Source of the DNA: Hyphomicrobium facile
GTDB taxonomy: Bacteria > Pseudomonadota > Alphaproteobacteria > Rhizobiales > Hyphomicrobiaceae
Direction: 5' to 3'
Length of the DNA: 64,000 nucleotides
Assembly: GCF_900116175.1 (NCBI RefSeq)
Contig: NZ_FPCH01000001.1
Location: 1,180,501-1,244,500 of the forward strand
In this document: piece by piece, positions 27,459 through 35,566 of the stretch
Layout of the letters: each line of letters starts with the position of its first letter
Position numbering within the stretch: the stretch's first letter is position 1
Notes under the pieces: generated by a model
What the model was told of the DNA's origin: nothing
Database searches by the model: none
Seen by the model: the letters and a program-made list of their open reading frames with translations, nothing else
Made by a program: the position numbers and the translations under genes

Positions 27459-28274
27459 TTAGTTCGGCTTGCCGTTTACGGGCGTGACCGGACCGTTGAT
27501 TGGTGTGTTCGAAGCGACGAGCACCGGACCCGCACCGCGCGGACGCGGTGTCTCGGTCAGGACGCCGAGGCGGCGAGCCACTTCCTGATAGGCTTCGAGA
27601 ACGCCGCCGAGATCGCGCCGGAAGCGGTCCTTGTCGAGCTTGTCGCCCGACTGGATGTCCCAAAGGCGGCAGCAATCGGGGCTGATTTCGTCGGCGAGGA
27701 CGAGGCGGATCTGCTCGTTGTCGTAGAGACGGCCGAACTCGACCTTGAAGTCGACGAGGCGGATGCCGATGCCGAGGAAAAGACCGACCAAGAAATCGTT
27801 GATCCGCAGCGCGAGCTGCATGATCTCGTCGATCTCTTGCGGCGTTGCCCAACCGAACGCAGTGATGTGCTCTTCCGAGACCATCGGGTCGTTCAGGTCG
27901 TCCTTCTTGTAATAGAACTCGATGATCGAGCGCGGGAGCTGCGAGCCTTCTTCAAGGCCGAGGCGCGTCGACAACGAGCCTGCAGCAACGTTGCGCACGA
28001 CGACTTCGAGCGGCACGATCTCTACCTCGCGGATCAACTGCTCGCGCATGTTGAGACGCTTGATGAAATGAGTCGGCACGCCGATCTCGCCGAGTTTGGT
28101 AAAAATATACTCGGAGATACGATTGTTCAGAACGCCCTTGCCCTCGATCAACGCATGTTTCTTTGCGTTGAAGGCGGTTGCGTCGTCCTTGAAGTGTTGA
28201 ATGAGGGTGCCCGGTTCGGGACCCTCATAGAGGACCTTTGCTTTGCCCTCGTAAATTCGCCGACGCTTGTTCAT
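27459..28274 (-). CDS. purC: Phosphoribosylaminoimidazole-succinocarboxamide (SAICAR) synthase
   Basis: Joins aspartate to CAIR with ATP. 271 aa from ATG 28274 ([20 protein letters not shown]), with AGAGG upstream. Typical motifs: [57 protein letters not shown] and [14 protein letters not shown]. The C-terminal 30 residues ([21 protein letters not shown]...) are a Pro-rich extension beyond the usual roughly 240-aa enzyme. First gene of the reverse pur block. Confidence 0.97.
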   Translation of the reverse strand: MNKRRRIYEGKAKVLYEGPEPGTLIQHFKDDATAFNAKKHALIEGKGVLNNRISEYIFTKLGEIGVPTHFIKRLNMREQLIREVEIVPLEVVVRNVAAGSLSTRLGLEEGSQLPRSIIEFYYKKDDLNDPMVSEEHITAFGWATPQEIDEIMQLALRINDFLVGLFLGIGIRLVDFKVEFGRLYDNEQIRLVLADEISPDCCRLWDIQSGDKLDKDRFRRDLGGVLEAYQEVARRLGVLTETPRPRGAGPVLVASNTPINGPVTPVNGKPN

Positions 28275-28651
28275 TCCTGGACCTCTGAGGATCAACAGCT
28301 TGCTCTCACTCATTGCGATACACGGATCTTTTCACGAGTTCGTACACGGACGCTGACGCCTTGATTTTCCAACGTGTTTTCTTCATGTCGGGAAAGAAGC
28401 GGCGCACCTTTCGCGCTCGGATGTCTTGGGCGGACACTAGCCGAAGGAGGGGGGCGACACAATGTAGACCATGAGCCGCAGCACCTCTTATGGTGACCGG
28501 CAGCCAAGCCGTTGATTTAGCTCAGGGCGCGCGGTAACCCTGGGCTGAGATATGCGTTTGGCGAGCGTCTGCAATACGCGCACAGCGTGCAATCGCTGTC
28601 GATACAACCAAAAGTCCATACCGGCTGGCAGCCCGGACGAGGAGATGATCC
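28275..28651. other. Divergent promoter region of purC and the zeta inhibitor gene
   Basis: No gene, repeat or clear hairpin seen. Both neighbours read away from it, so their promoters should be here. Confidence 0.4.
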
Positions 28652-28978
28652 ATGACGACTTTCGACAACCGCGAGCGGGGATTTGAGAGCAAATTCGCCC
28701 ACGACGAAGACCTGCGCTTCCGCGCCGAATCTCGTCGCAATAAAGCGATTGCTGAGTGGGCCGGCGCCAAGCTCGGTCTCGCAGGAGACGCGCTCGAAGC
28801 GTACGTGAAGGAAGTTCGCAAGGCCGATCTCGCCGAGGCGGGCGATGACGATGTCTTCCGGAAAGTGAAAGGCGATCTCGCTGCAAAGGGCATCGCAGTT
28901 TCGGATACGGAGATCCGCGCCTTCATGGCTGAAGCCCTGGCGAAGGCCGTGAGCGATATCGAATCAGCGAAGAGCTGA
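28652..28978 (+). CDS. ATPase inhibitor subunit zeta (DUF1476)
   Basis: 108 aa. In Paracoccus the zeta protein inhibits F1FO-ATPase by inserting its N-terminus into the F1 head. MTTFDNRERGFESKFAHDEDLRFRAESRRNK is the highly conserved inhibitory N-terminus, followed by a four-helix domain (LAEAGDDDVFRKVKGDLAAKGI, RAFMAEALAKA). Position next to purC/purS is a conserved Alphaproteobacterial arrangement. ATG 28652 has GAGGAG upstream. It has its own terminator. Confidence 0.93.
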   Translation: MTTFDNRERGFESKFAHDEDLRFRAESRRNKAIAEWAGAKLGLAGDALEAYVKEVRKADLAEAGDDDVFRKVKGDLAAKGIAVSDTEIRAFMAEALAKAVSDIESAKS

Positions 28979-29013
28979 AGTTTTAGTTGGGCGTTGGCGA
29001 CGCTCTTTAGTTG

Positions 29014-29045
29014 GCGTTTGCGACTACCCTGCGGGGAGCCGGCCG
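29014..29045. repeat. REP-like palindrome, copy c of family E (diverged)
   Basis: GCGTTTGCGACTACCC, short loop, GGGGAGCCGGCCG. A partial GCGTTGGCGACGCTC lies just before it at 28991. It matches the better-preserved copies at 41017 and 41061. Confidence 0.5.
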
Positions 29046-29077
29046 CAAATGCCGGAAGCGCCAGAAATTTTTCACGG

Positions 29078-29103
29078 ACGGGGCTCATGCGGGCCCCGTT
29101 TCG
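29078..29103 (+). terminator. Intrinsic terminator, zeta inhibitor gene
   Basis: ACGGGGC (29078-29084) pairs with GCCCCGT (29093-29099), followed by TTCGTT. Confidence 0.65.
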
Positions 29104-29136
29104 TTATGCGGTGCTAGGCCAGCGCGGGGGCGTTGA

Positions 29137-29721
29137 TCATCCGAGCTTTTTCAAGAACTGACCGAACTGCAGCAGCCCTTCCGGCCAGGGCCCGTGGCCC
29201 GACTCGATATTGATGTGGCCGCTTTCGCCCGCGTCGCTCAACGTGGCGCCCCATTTTCCCGCGAAATGTTCGGCGCGCGCGTAGCTGCAATAGAGATCGT
29301 TGTTGGCGACGACGACGTGTGAGGGAAACGGCAGGCGCCGTTCCGGCATCGTTTCAAAACCGCGCGTGCCTTTCTCGGGCGGCCAACGTTTGCCGCCGGT
29401 GTCGGGCCAGAAATCGGCATGGTCGAGATCGGCGGGCGCCACAAGGAACGCGCCGATGACGCGGTTGCGCTTCAGCTTGTCGGCTGCAAGGGCTACGGCC
29501 GCTACACCGACGGAATGAGCGACGACCACGACGGGCTGCGTTGCGCCGCTCGCGAATTTCGCCATGCGGTCGCCCCAGGTCTCGACGTCGGGATTATCCC
29601 AGTCCTGTTGGATGACGCGGCGCGCCGTCCGGAGATTTCGTTCCCACCGGCTCTGCCAGTGATCGGGACCGGAGTCCTGCCAGCCGGGCACAATGAGGAT
29701 GTCGACTTCCGATGTTTTCAT
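29137..29721 (-). CDS. RBBP9/YdeN-family alpha/beta hydrolase
   Basis: 194 aa. Short serine hydrolase: VDILIVPGWQDSGPDHWQSRWER at the N-terminus, nucleophile in VVVAHSVGVAA, catalytic Asp in VVANNDLYC and His in GESGHINIESGHGPWPEG, the last being the family signature. No signal peptide, so cytoplasmic. Substrate unknown. It is divergent from the ferritin-like gene. Confidence 0.92.
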   Translation of the reverse strand: MKTSEVDILIVPGWQDSGPDHWQSRWERNLRTARRVIQQDWDNPDVETWGDRMAKFASGATQPVVVVAHSVGVAAVALAADKLKRNRVIGAFLVAPADLDHADFWPDTGGKRWPPEKGTRGFETMPERRLPFPSHVVVANNDLYCSYARAEHFAGKWGATLSDAGESGHINIESGHGPWPEGLLQFGQFLKKLG

Positions 29722-29922
29722 GCGGGAATCTGATTAACGGACGGCTCGCGCGGAGGGAAGAGCGGCAGAGCGACCGGGGAGGGCGGCTCCTGCGTGAGAT
29801 CGCTATCGCATCCCGCATCGATCCGCAGTCTGCGGATGCTTCATCATTGGGAACCGCGAGCGAGGCACGGCGTTGGCGAATTACGCGACTTCAGCAGTCG
29901 AAGTCTGAGGAGAAACGCCCCC

Positions 29923-30411
29923 ATGAAAATCGAAAATCTAGAAGACCTGTTCAATCATACGCTTGAAGACGTTTACTACGCGGAAAACAAGCTCGTTAAG
30001 GCGCTGCCGAAAATGGCGAAGGCGTCGGATTCGCCGCAGCTCGCCAAGCTTTTTACGACGCACATGGAAGAGACTAAAGAGCAAATCGCCCGGCTCGATG
30101 AAGTGTTCAAAGCTCTGGGTCGCAAGCCTAAGGCAACCGAGTGCCCGGCTATCAAGGGCATTCTCGAAGAAGGCGAAGAGCTGATGTCGGAGATCAAGGA
30201 TCCCGATACGCGCGATGCCGCGATGATCGCCGCCGGACAGGCGGCTGAGCATTACGAGATCACCCGCTACGGCACGCTCGTCTCGTGGGCGAAGCTCTTG
30301 GGTCACAAGGAGATCGCAACGATCCTCGAGAAAACCCTGAAGGAAGAATACGGCGCAGACGACAAGCTGACGAAGCTTGCGGAAAGCCGTCTCAACAAGG
30401 AAGCAGCTTAA
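29923..30411 (+). CDS. Ferritin-like DUF892 protein (YciE/YciF family)
   Basis: 162 aa from ATG 29923, GAGGAG upstream. Helical bundle with the family start (IENLEDLFNHTLEDVYYAENKLVKALPKM), a conserved Glu/His set (THMEETKEQIARLDEVF, AAEHYEITRYGTLVSWA) and the last helix KTLKEEYGADDKLTKLAE. Family members are stress-induced and may bind a di-metal centre. A terminator follows 19 bp later, so it is a single-gene unit. Confidence 0.93.
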   Translation: MKIENLEDLFNHTLEDVYYAENKLVKALPKMAKASDSPQLAKLFTTHMEETKEQIARLDEVFKALGRKPKATECPAIKGILEEGEELMSEIKDPDTRDAAMIAAGQAAEHYEITRYGTLVSWAKLLGHKEIATILEKTLKEEYGADDKLTKLAESRLNKEAA

Positions 30412-30430
30412 CCGCTGTGAGGCTTGGAAA

Positions 30431-30466
30431 GAGACGCCGCTGCACGATGTGCCCGGCGTCTTTTTC
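30431..30466 (+). terminator. Intrinsic terminator after the DUF892 gene
   Basis: GACGCCG (30433-30439) pairs with CGGCGTC (30454-30460), extended by AGA/TCT, then TTTTTC. Confidence 0.75.
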
Positions 30467-30600
30467 TTATTCCGGCGCGCTTGTTTCAGTGCTCGGACAG
30501 GCTGGCCGTCTACTGATTAAAATTGCGGACAATATCTCAACTCTCCAGAAGGCCGGGAGCAATAGCCTAGCTTCGCTGTTCCTGCCTTTGGGGTTTTCGC

Positions 30601-31104
30601 ATGAGCGTTCTTTCACGTTTTGCTTTGGTGGCCGGTTTCGCGTGCGCGTCGTTCACTCCGGTTCTGGCCGAGGTCAGCAAAGTGCTGCAGTCATGGCGCA
30701 CGGACGATGGGTGGCTGACGGAGCTTCGGGAGCATTCCGATGGCGCTCATGTATGCACTACCGGCAAGGCCTTCCGTGATGCGCATACGTTCGGGCTCTC
30801 AATCGTCCAGAGCGGACCGACGATGCTCATAACGCTTGTCGATGAGGCGTCTCCGCCGTCCACGGCAGGCCCTATGAAATTTTCCGCCGGGTCCCAGGTG
30901 TTCGGCGCGCTAGCCTCGACAGCTGACGGGCCTGCCTTTGCGACTACCGAGCAGGAGAGCGGAAACACGCGTCGCATGATTTCCGATTTGCCCGATCAAC
31001 TCGTGACCATCGATGTGGCAGATCGCCAATATAAACTGGACCTTTCGGGTCTGGCGAGGGCGCGCGAGCAGTTAAAGACTTGCGAGGCCGACGCGAAGCA
31101 ATAA
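30601..31104 (+). CDS. Secreted protein of unknown function, 167 aa
   Basis: Signal peptide MSVLSRFALVAGFACASFTPVLAE. The mature part has a beta-rich look (FGLSIVQSGPTMLITLVDE, GPMKFSAGSQVFG, QLVTIDVADRQYKLDLSGLA) and two cysteines (HVCTTG and KTCEAD). No family recognised. It ends two bases before the stop of the convergent GT39 gene. Confidence 0.75.
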   Translation: MSVLSRFALVAGFACASFTPVLAEVSKVLQSWRTDDGWLTELREHSDGAHVCTTGKAFRDAHTFGLSIVQSGPTMLITLVDEASPPSTAGPMKFSAGSQVFGALASTADGPAFATTEQESGNTRRMISDLPDQLVTIDVADRQYKLDLSGLARAREQLKTCEADAKQ

Positions 31105-31106
31105 CG

Positions 31107-32639
31107 CTATTGGAGCGGCGGCGCGGGCGGGTCGGAGAGCAGGTAGACGACGTAGGTCGCGCCGTTGGGGCTGCCGTTGTTGCGCGTCAGCGTTCCGAGC
31201 GGCTCGATCTTGCGGAATTTCTCGCGCATGAGAGGGAAATCGAGGCGTCTCTCAAGTTCGACGTAGAGGGCAGGTTTGGCGAGCGCCGACGCCGGGAGCG
31301 GGGCTAAAAATTCATAGCGAATGCGCTGATCGAGCTGCGCGACTTCGCTTCTTCCCTTGAGCCCCATCGCAATCTGGCCGGTCGTCGCGTAGCTCGACGT
31401 CGCGATCCAGCCGGCGCCCGTCTCGCGGCGCTTGGCTTCGATGGCGTCGGCGAACGCGGGCCAGCCGCGCATCTGTTCGGTCGGGTCCTTTGCGACCGCC
31501 ACCAACGGATGAATCGCGTGGGCGTAAATGCCGGCCGTCATCACGAAGCCGATGCCGAGCGCGGACAGGAATGTCGTGCGCCGCCACTTCGGCGACACGG
31601 CGTCGAGCGCCAGCGCCGCGCAGATCGCGAGAGACGGATAGAGTGGTGCGGGCCAATTGCCCTGCACGCGGTCGTGCAGGGCGTGAGCGGTGAAGTAGAT
31701 CAGCATCGGGACCACGGCCGCGACCAGCAGCACGTCAGGGCGGCTCCGGCCACGGCTTGCGATTGCCGCGCGCGTGACCCGCACGAGGCCCCATATGGCG
31801 AGAACCGCGATCACCGGGCTCGCAAGCGCGAGGAATGCGCCGATGAATTCGAGGAGGTAGTTCAGTCCGCCTGAGCCGCTATGTCCGACGCGCCCGAATT
31901 GCTTCGTGAAGGATGCCCAGCCGTGTTGTGCGTTCCAGATGAATACGGGGCTCGCGACGGCGGCCGCGATAATGCCGCCGATCCAAAGCTCGGGTGCGCG
32001 GAACCATTTGCGGTTGTCGGGGCACGCGATCAACCAGACCAGGATCGTGCCGCCGAGAAACAGGTTCGTATATTTCGACAGAAAGCCGAGGCCTGCGAAC
32101 AGGCCGATGGCCAGCCACCATTTGGCATTCTGGCTCCGGTCGAGTTCTGCGAGCGCCCAGACGACGAGCCCTGCGGTAAGCACGGATGGCAGATCCGGCG
32201 TGACGACGATGCCGCCGACCGCGAGCAGCGGCATCGCCAGCATGATCCAAACCGACGCCCTAGCGATTTCCGGCCCGTAGAGGAGATACGCCGTACGCCA
32301 AAGGATAGCGGCTCCGGCGGCGACGATGATCGGCGCGAAGAGGCGAACGCCGAGATACGTATCTCCGGCGATCGCGCGCCCGGCGCCGATGACCCAGGCG
32401 ACCATCGGCGGGTGATCGAGGTAGGAGAGCGAGAAGCCGAGCGTCCAGATCCGGTAATAAGCTTCGTCATCGACGAGCCCGGTGGCGCTCGCGAGCGCGA
32501 GACGAATGGCGGTGAGCGCGAGGACGGCTGCCAGAAGGATACTGTTGGCCGTCCGGTTGTCGAGCGGCGGTTTCGAAAACGCGCGTTCGGGGCTCGCGGG
32601 CCGGTTCGCGGCTTCGGGGGTGATGATACTAGCCGTCAT
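31107..32639 (-). CDS. GT39/ArnT-like integral membrane glycosyltransferase
   Basis: 510 aa from ATG 32639. Member of the PMT/ArnT group that moves a sugar from a polyprenyl-phosphate donor to an acceptor on the outer face of the inner membrane. The first periplasmic loop has DDEAYYRIWTLGFSLSYLDHPPMVAW, which holds the acidic catalytic DDE and the HPP motif. About ten further hydrophobic segments follow (ILWRTAYLLYG, LLAVGGIVVTPDLPSVLTAGLVVW, FAGLGFLSKYTNLFL). A soluble C-terminal domain of about 120 residues ends the protein. Its start overlaps the stop of the GT2-GtrA gene by four bases (ATGA), so the two are coupled. Confidence 0.9.
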   Translation of the reverse strand: MTASIITPEAANRPASPERAFSKPPLDNRTANSILLAAVLALTAIRLALASATGLVDDEAYYRIWTLGFSLSYLDHPPMVAWVIGAGRAIAGDTYLGVRLFAPIIVAAGAAILWRTAYLLYGPEIARASVWIMLAMPLLAVGGIVVTPDLPSVLTAGLVVWALAELDRSQNAKWWLAIGLFAGLGFLSKYTNLFLGGTILVWLIACPDNRKWFRAPELWIGGIIAAAVASPVFIWNAQHGWASFTKQFGRVGHSGSGGLNYLLEFIGAFLALASPVIAVLAIWGLVRVTRAAIASRGRSRPDVLLVAAVVPMLIYFTAHALHDRVQGNWPAPLYPSLAICAALALDAVSPKWRRTTFLSALGIGFVMTAGIYAHAIHPLVAVAKDPTEQMRGWPAFADAIEAKRRETGAGWIATSSYATTGQIAMGLKGRSEVAQLDQRIRYEFLAPLPASALAKPALYVELERRLDFPLMREKFRKIEPLGTLTRNNGSPNGATYVVYLLSDPPAPPLQ

Positions 32640-33805
32640 CGGCGCCAGGTGAATGCAGAGCTGACCGCGTAATTGAAGACGGCCGCCATCAGTGCGCCTG
32701 CGATGCCGGCACGCCACCACGTCGTGTCGTGGCTATAGACGAGATCGGCAACGCCGATGTTCGCAAGCGCGCCGACGCTGCACACGGCATAGAAGATCAG
32801 CAGGCCTTTGAGCGCTTGGAAACCGCTGAGGCGGCGGTCGCGGAAGGTCAGCGCGTTGTTCAAGAAGAAGTTGAATGTCATGGCGACGAACGACGCGAAG
32901 ATCTGGGCCGTATTGAAAGACGCGTCGGTGACGACGATCGCGCTTCTGAGCGCGAAGAGGTGGACGACGAGGCCCAGCGTTCCCACGAGCGCGAACAGGA
33001 AAAAACGCGGGGGCACCCAATTGCCCGCGAGCTTGGAAAGAAGCAGGCCCACGAAATCGGCAATCACGAGGCCGTCGAGTTTGGACTTTCCGACCCGGCG
33101 CGGGCGGAACACATAAGGAATCTCGCGGACGCGCACGCCGGCGGGCGCGGAAGCCAGAATGTCGAGCAGCAGTTTGAATCCGCCAGGGGAAAGGTTCGGA
33201 GCGATCGTATCGACGAGTTCTCGTCTGATCATGAAGAAGCCGCTCATCGGATCGCTGACGTTCGTCCGGAGGAGGAGGTTCGAGAGGCGCGTTGCAAGCT
33301 CGCTCGATAGGCGGCGGGCGGTCGAGAAGCCTTCGCGCGCTTCGCCGGACTGGCTGTAGCGCGTGCCGATGACGAGGTCGGTTTGCCCGCTTTCAATCTC
33401 GCTCAACATGCGCGGGAGCAATTTTTCATCGTGCTGGAGATCTGCATCGACGACTGCCACGATGTCGGCGCCGGATGCGAGCATCCCTTCGATCACCGCA
33501 CCTGCCAAGCCACGGCGGCCAACTCTGCGCATGGCGCGCACGCGGTTGTCGCTTTCGCCGAGAGACCGGATGACTTTCATCGTTCCGTCGGGGCTGTCGT
33601 CGTCGACGAAGATGACTTCCCACCGGATGCCGGCGAGGGAGGCATCGAGGGCCGCGATCATGGCGCCGATGTTGCCGGCTTCGCAGTAGGTCGGCACGAT
33701 GACGGAGAGGCGCGGCCGGGAATTGGCGATCACGCTCCGCGATCCGGAGGGTGAGGTCTCGGTATCGCTGTTTTGCGATCCGGCTTCAAGTTCGGACGTT
33801 ACCAT
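32636..33805 (-). CDS. Polyprenyl-phosphate sugar synthase (GT2) fused to GtrA domain
   Basis: 389 aa. Residues about 31-250 are a dolichyl-phosphate mannose synthase-like GT2 domain: LSVIVPTYCEAGNIGAMI, VIFVDDDSPDGTMKVI, AVVDADLQHDEKLLPRM, RYSQSGEAREGFSTARR and VSDPMSGFFMIRR. From about 265 on is a GtrA-type four-helix domain (FFLFALVGTLGLVVHLF, MTFNFFLNNALTFR, ANIGVADLVY, NYAVSSAFTWR). This architecture makes a lipid-linked hexose and may help flip it. ATG 33805 overlaps the end of the PAP2 gene by seven bases; a second ATG lies nine bases earlier. Which sugar is used cannot be read off. Confidence 0.92.
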   Translation of the reverse strand: MVTSELEAGSQNSDTETSPSGSRSVIANSRPRLSVIVPTYCEAGNIGAMIAALDASLAGIRWEVIFVDDDSPDGTMKVIRSLGESDNRVRAMRRVGRRGLAGAVIEGMLASGADIVAVVDADLQHDEKLLPRMLSEIESGQTDLVIGTRYSQSGEAREGFSTARRLSSELATRLSNLLLRTNVSDPMSGFFMIRRELVDTIAPNLSPGGFKLLLDILASAPAGVRVREIPYVFRPRRVGKSKLDGLVIADFVGLLLSKLAGNWVPPRFFLFALVGTLGLVVHLFALRSAIVVTDASFNTAQIFASFVAMTFNFFLNNALTFRDRRLSGFQALKGLLIFYAVCSVGALANIGVADLVYSHDTTWWRAGIAGALMAAVFNYAVSSAFTWRR

Positions 33806-34611
33806 GAGCACCATCGAGCCAGCGGATTTGGCGGGCCGGTCGCTGGATCGGTTCCGCCGCCTGTCCGCGAAATGAGATCGAACAGCAGGTAGATGGCGGC
33901 CACGGTTGTGGCCATGACCACGCCCGCAAAGATGACGTCGGATAGAAAATGCGCGCCTTGCGACATTCGCACCGCGCCTGAGAACAGCCCCGCGAGGACA
34001 CCGGCGCAGATGAGCCTGGTGCCCATGCCAGCAAAGAGAAATGCAGCGGCGAAGAACGTCGCGTAGGCCATCGATGCCTCGCCCGCGACGAACGAACAAT
34101 TCTTCTCGCACTGGTTGGATGGGAGAAGTGGCGGTGAATACGTTTTGCTGCCGCCGAAATCGGCGAGGTGAACGGGCCGCGCGCGCCCCCAGTTGTCCTT
34201 CAGGATTGCGTTACTGACGACGCCCGGTCCGATGGCGAGGCACGCAGCCAGAAAGAGCCATTTCGGCGCCGTGAAACCGAGAAACGCGCGGCCGCGAAGG
34301 ACGGTCGTTGCGAGGCCACAGGCGGTGACGATGCCGACGCCGACGAAAGCCAGAAAGAGCACAAAACGGATGAGGTCGGCTGCGGTCGACGACTTACCGT
34401 AAAAGATGCCGCCGCCGCCTTTTCCGGAGAATACGCCGTTGCCTTCATAAAAAAGCGCCGCCGTCTTTATGTCGATTTCCGGGAACACGCTGAAGACGAT
34501 GCCAGCGATGACGCCGACGATCGCGGCGCCCCAGAGAAGCAACGAAACGTTCCGGTTTTTTTCTTGCGTGCCGAACTCGGCTTGCGGCTCTGCCGCCATC
34601 ATTATTCCCAT
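33799..34611 (-). CDS. PAP2 family membrane phosphatase (LpxE/LpxF-like), paralogue 1
   Basis: 270 aa with about six helices. The three PAP2 motifs are present in adapted form: KDNWGRARP (K-x6-RP), CSFVAGEAS where PSGH would be, and RMSQGAHFLSDVIFAG (R-x5-H-x3-D). The active site should face the periplasm. Substrates in the family include undecaprenyl diphosphate, PG-phosphate and lipid A phosphates. The missing PSGH histidine is replaced by Gly-Glu, as in its neighbour. Start is uncertain: ATGs at 34611, 34602 and 34599 are all in frame, with GGGA favouring the later ones. Part of a four-gene reverse operon with paralogue 2 upstream. Confidence 0.88.
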   Translation of the reverse strand: MGIMMAAEPQAEFGTQEKNRNVSLLLWGAAIVGVIAGIVFSVFPEIDIKTAALFYEGNGVFSGKGGGGIFYGKSSTAADLIRFVLFLAFVGVGIVTACGLATTVLRGRAFLGFTAPKWLFLAACLAIGPGVVSNAILKDNWGRARPVHLADFGGSKTYSPPLLPSNQCEKNCSFVAGEASMAYATFFAAAFLFAGMGTRLICAGVLAGLFSGAVRMSQGAHFLSDVIFAGVVMATTVAAIYLLFDLISRTGGGTDPATGPPNPLARWCSW

Positions 34612-34694
34612 CGGACACTAAGCTTTCCGCCCGAGGCTCGGTTGGACTTCCGCTTTCCGGACGTCACGTAGCAGCATTCGACCGTGCCGGTCAC

Positions 34695-35465
34695 TTACGC
34701 CGAACTCGGTTCGATCGAATTTTTACGGTCGGACTCCAATGTGTCGAAAAGGAGTTGCAAGCTTGCACCGGTCATCGCCATCAGCACCCCGGCGAAGATG
34801 ACGTCGGATAGAAAGTGCCCGCCTTGAGCCATTCGCGTCAGGCCGGCGAGGGCGCCGAGCAGGATGCTCAATGTGACAAAATTGCGAGAGAGGGATTTGA
34901 ACAGCAGCGCAGCAACGAACAGCACCATGAACACCGACGAGGCCTCTCCCGAAACGAACGAGCAATTGTAATTGCACTGGTTCGAGGCGGGGAAGGGTGC
35001 GGTGAATGCCTTGCTGCCGGCAAATTCGACGATGTCTCGCGGGCGGGCGCGGCCCCAGTGATCCTTGAAGCCGATGTTGGCGACAACGAGGGGGCCGGTC
35101 AGGAGGCAGACAGCAATGAACAGCCATTTGCGTATGCCGAGGCCAAGCCAACTGGCGGCTCGCCGCGCGGTGATGACCAGGCCGACGGCGGTCACCGCGC
35201 ACGTCAGATAGAACAGGCCGTTGAACGTGAAGCGCAGCATTCCGAACATAGCCAGCTGGTTGCCGATGAACTGGCCGTTCCCGGCATAGAAGAGACGCGC
35301 GATCGCGAGGTCTATTCCCGGCACCAGAGCAAATACCGCGAATGCGAGGGCGCCGACAGCGACGGCGCCCTTGAGCAGGCTGATCGCGCCGATGACGGGC
35401 TGTTCTTCAGCCGCGTCACCCTCGTGGCGCTCTTCCGTCCCGAAAACAAAGCCCGGCGCCGACAT
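34695..35465 (-). CDS. PAP2 family membrane phosphatase (LpxE/LpxF-like), paralogue 2
   Basis: 256 aa, clearly related to the 33799 protein over the whole length (PGIDLAIARLFYAGNGQF versus PEIDIKTAALFYEGNGVF). Motifs: KDHWGRARP, NQCNYNCSFVSGEAS and RMAQGGHFLSDVIFAG. The NQC...NC pair of cysteines before motif 2 is shared by both paralogues and may form a periplasmic disulfide. It is the first gene of the operon leading into GT2-GtrA and GT39, 83 bp upstream of paralogue 1. Confidence 0.88.
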   Translation of the reverse strand: MSAPGFVFGTEERHEGDAAEEQPVIGAISLLKGAVAVGALAFAVFALVPGIDLAIARLFYAGNGQFIGNQLAMFGMLRFTFNGLFYLTCAVTAVGLVITARRAASWLGLGIRKWLFIAVCLLTGPLVVANIGFKDHWGRARPRDIVEFAGSKAFTAPFPASNQCNYNCSFVSGEASSVFMVLFVAALLFKSLSRNFVTLSILLGALAGLTRMAQGGHFLSDVIFAGVLMAMTGASLQLLFDTLESDRKNSIEPSSA

Positions 35466-35566
35466 CCCACCACCCCGACATATCTCGATTGAAAGCCTAT
35501 CGGCAGTCGAGATGGCAGAGGCACGTCAGTTTCGTTACACTTCGGTGACGGTGCTGACGAACGACT

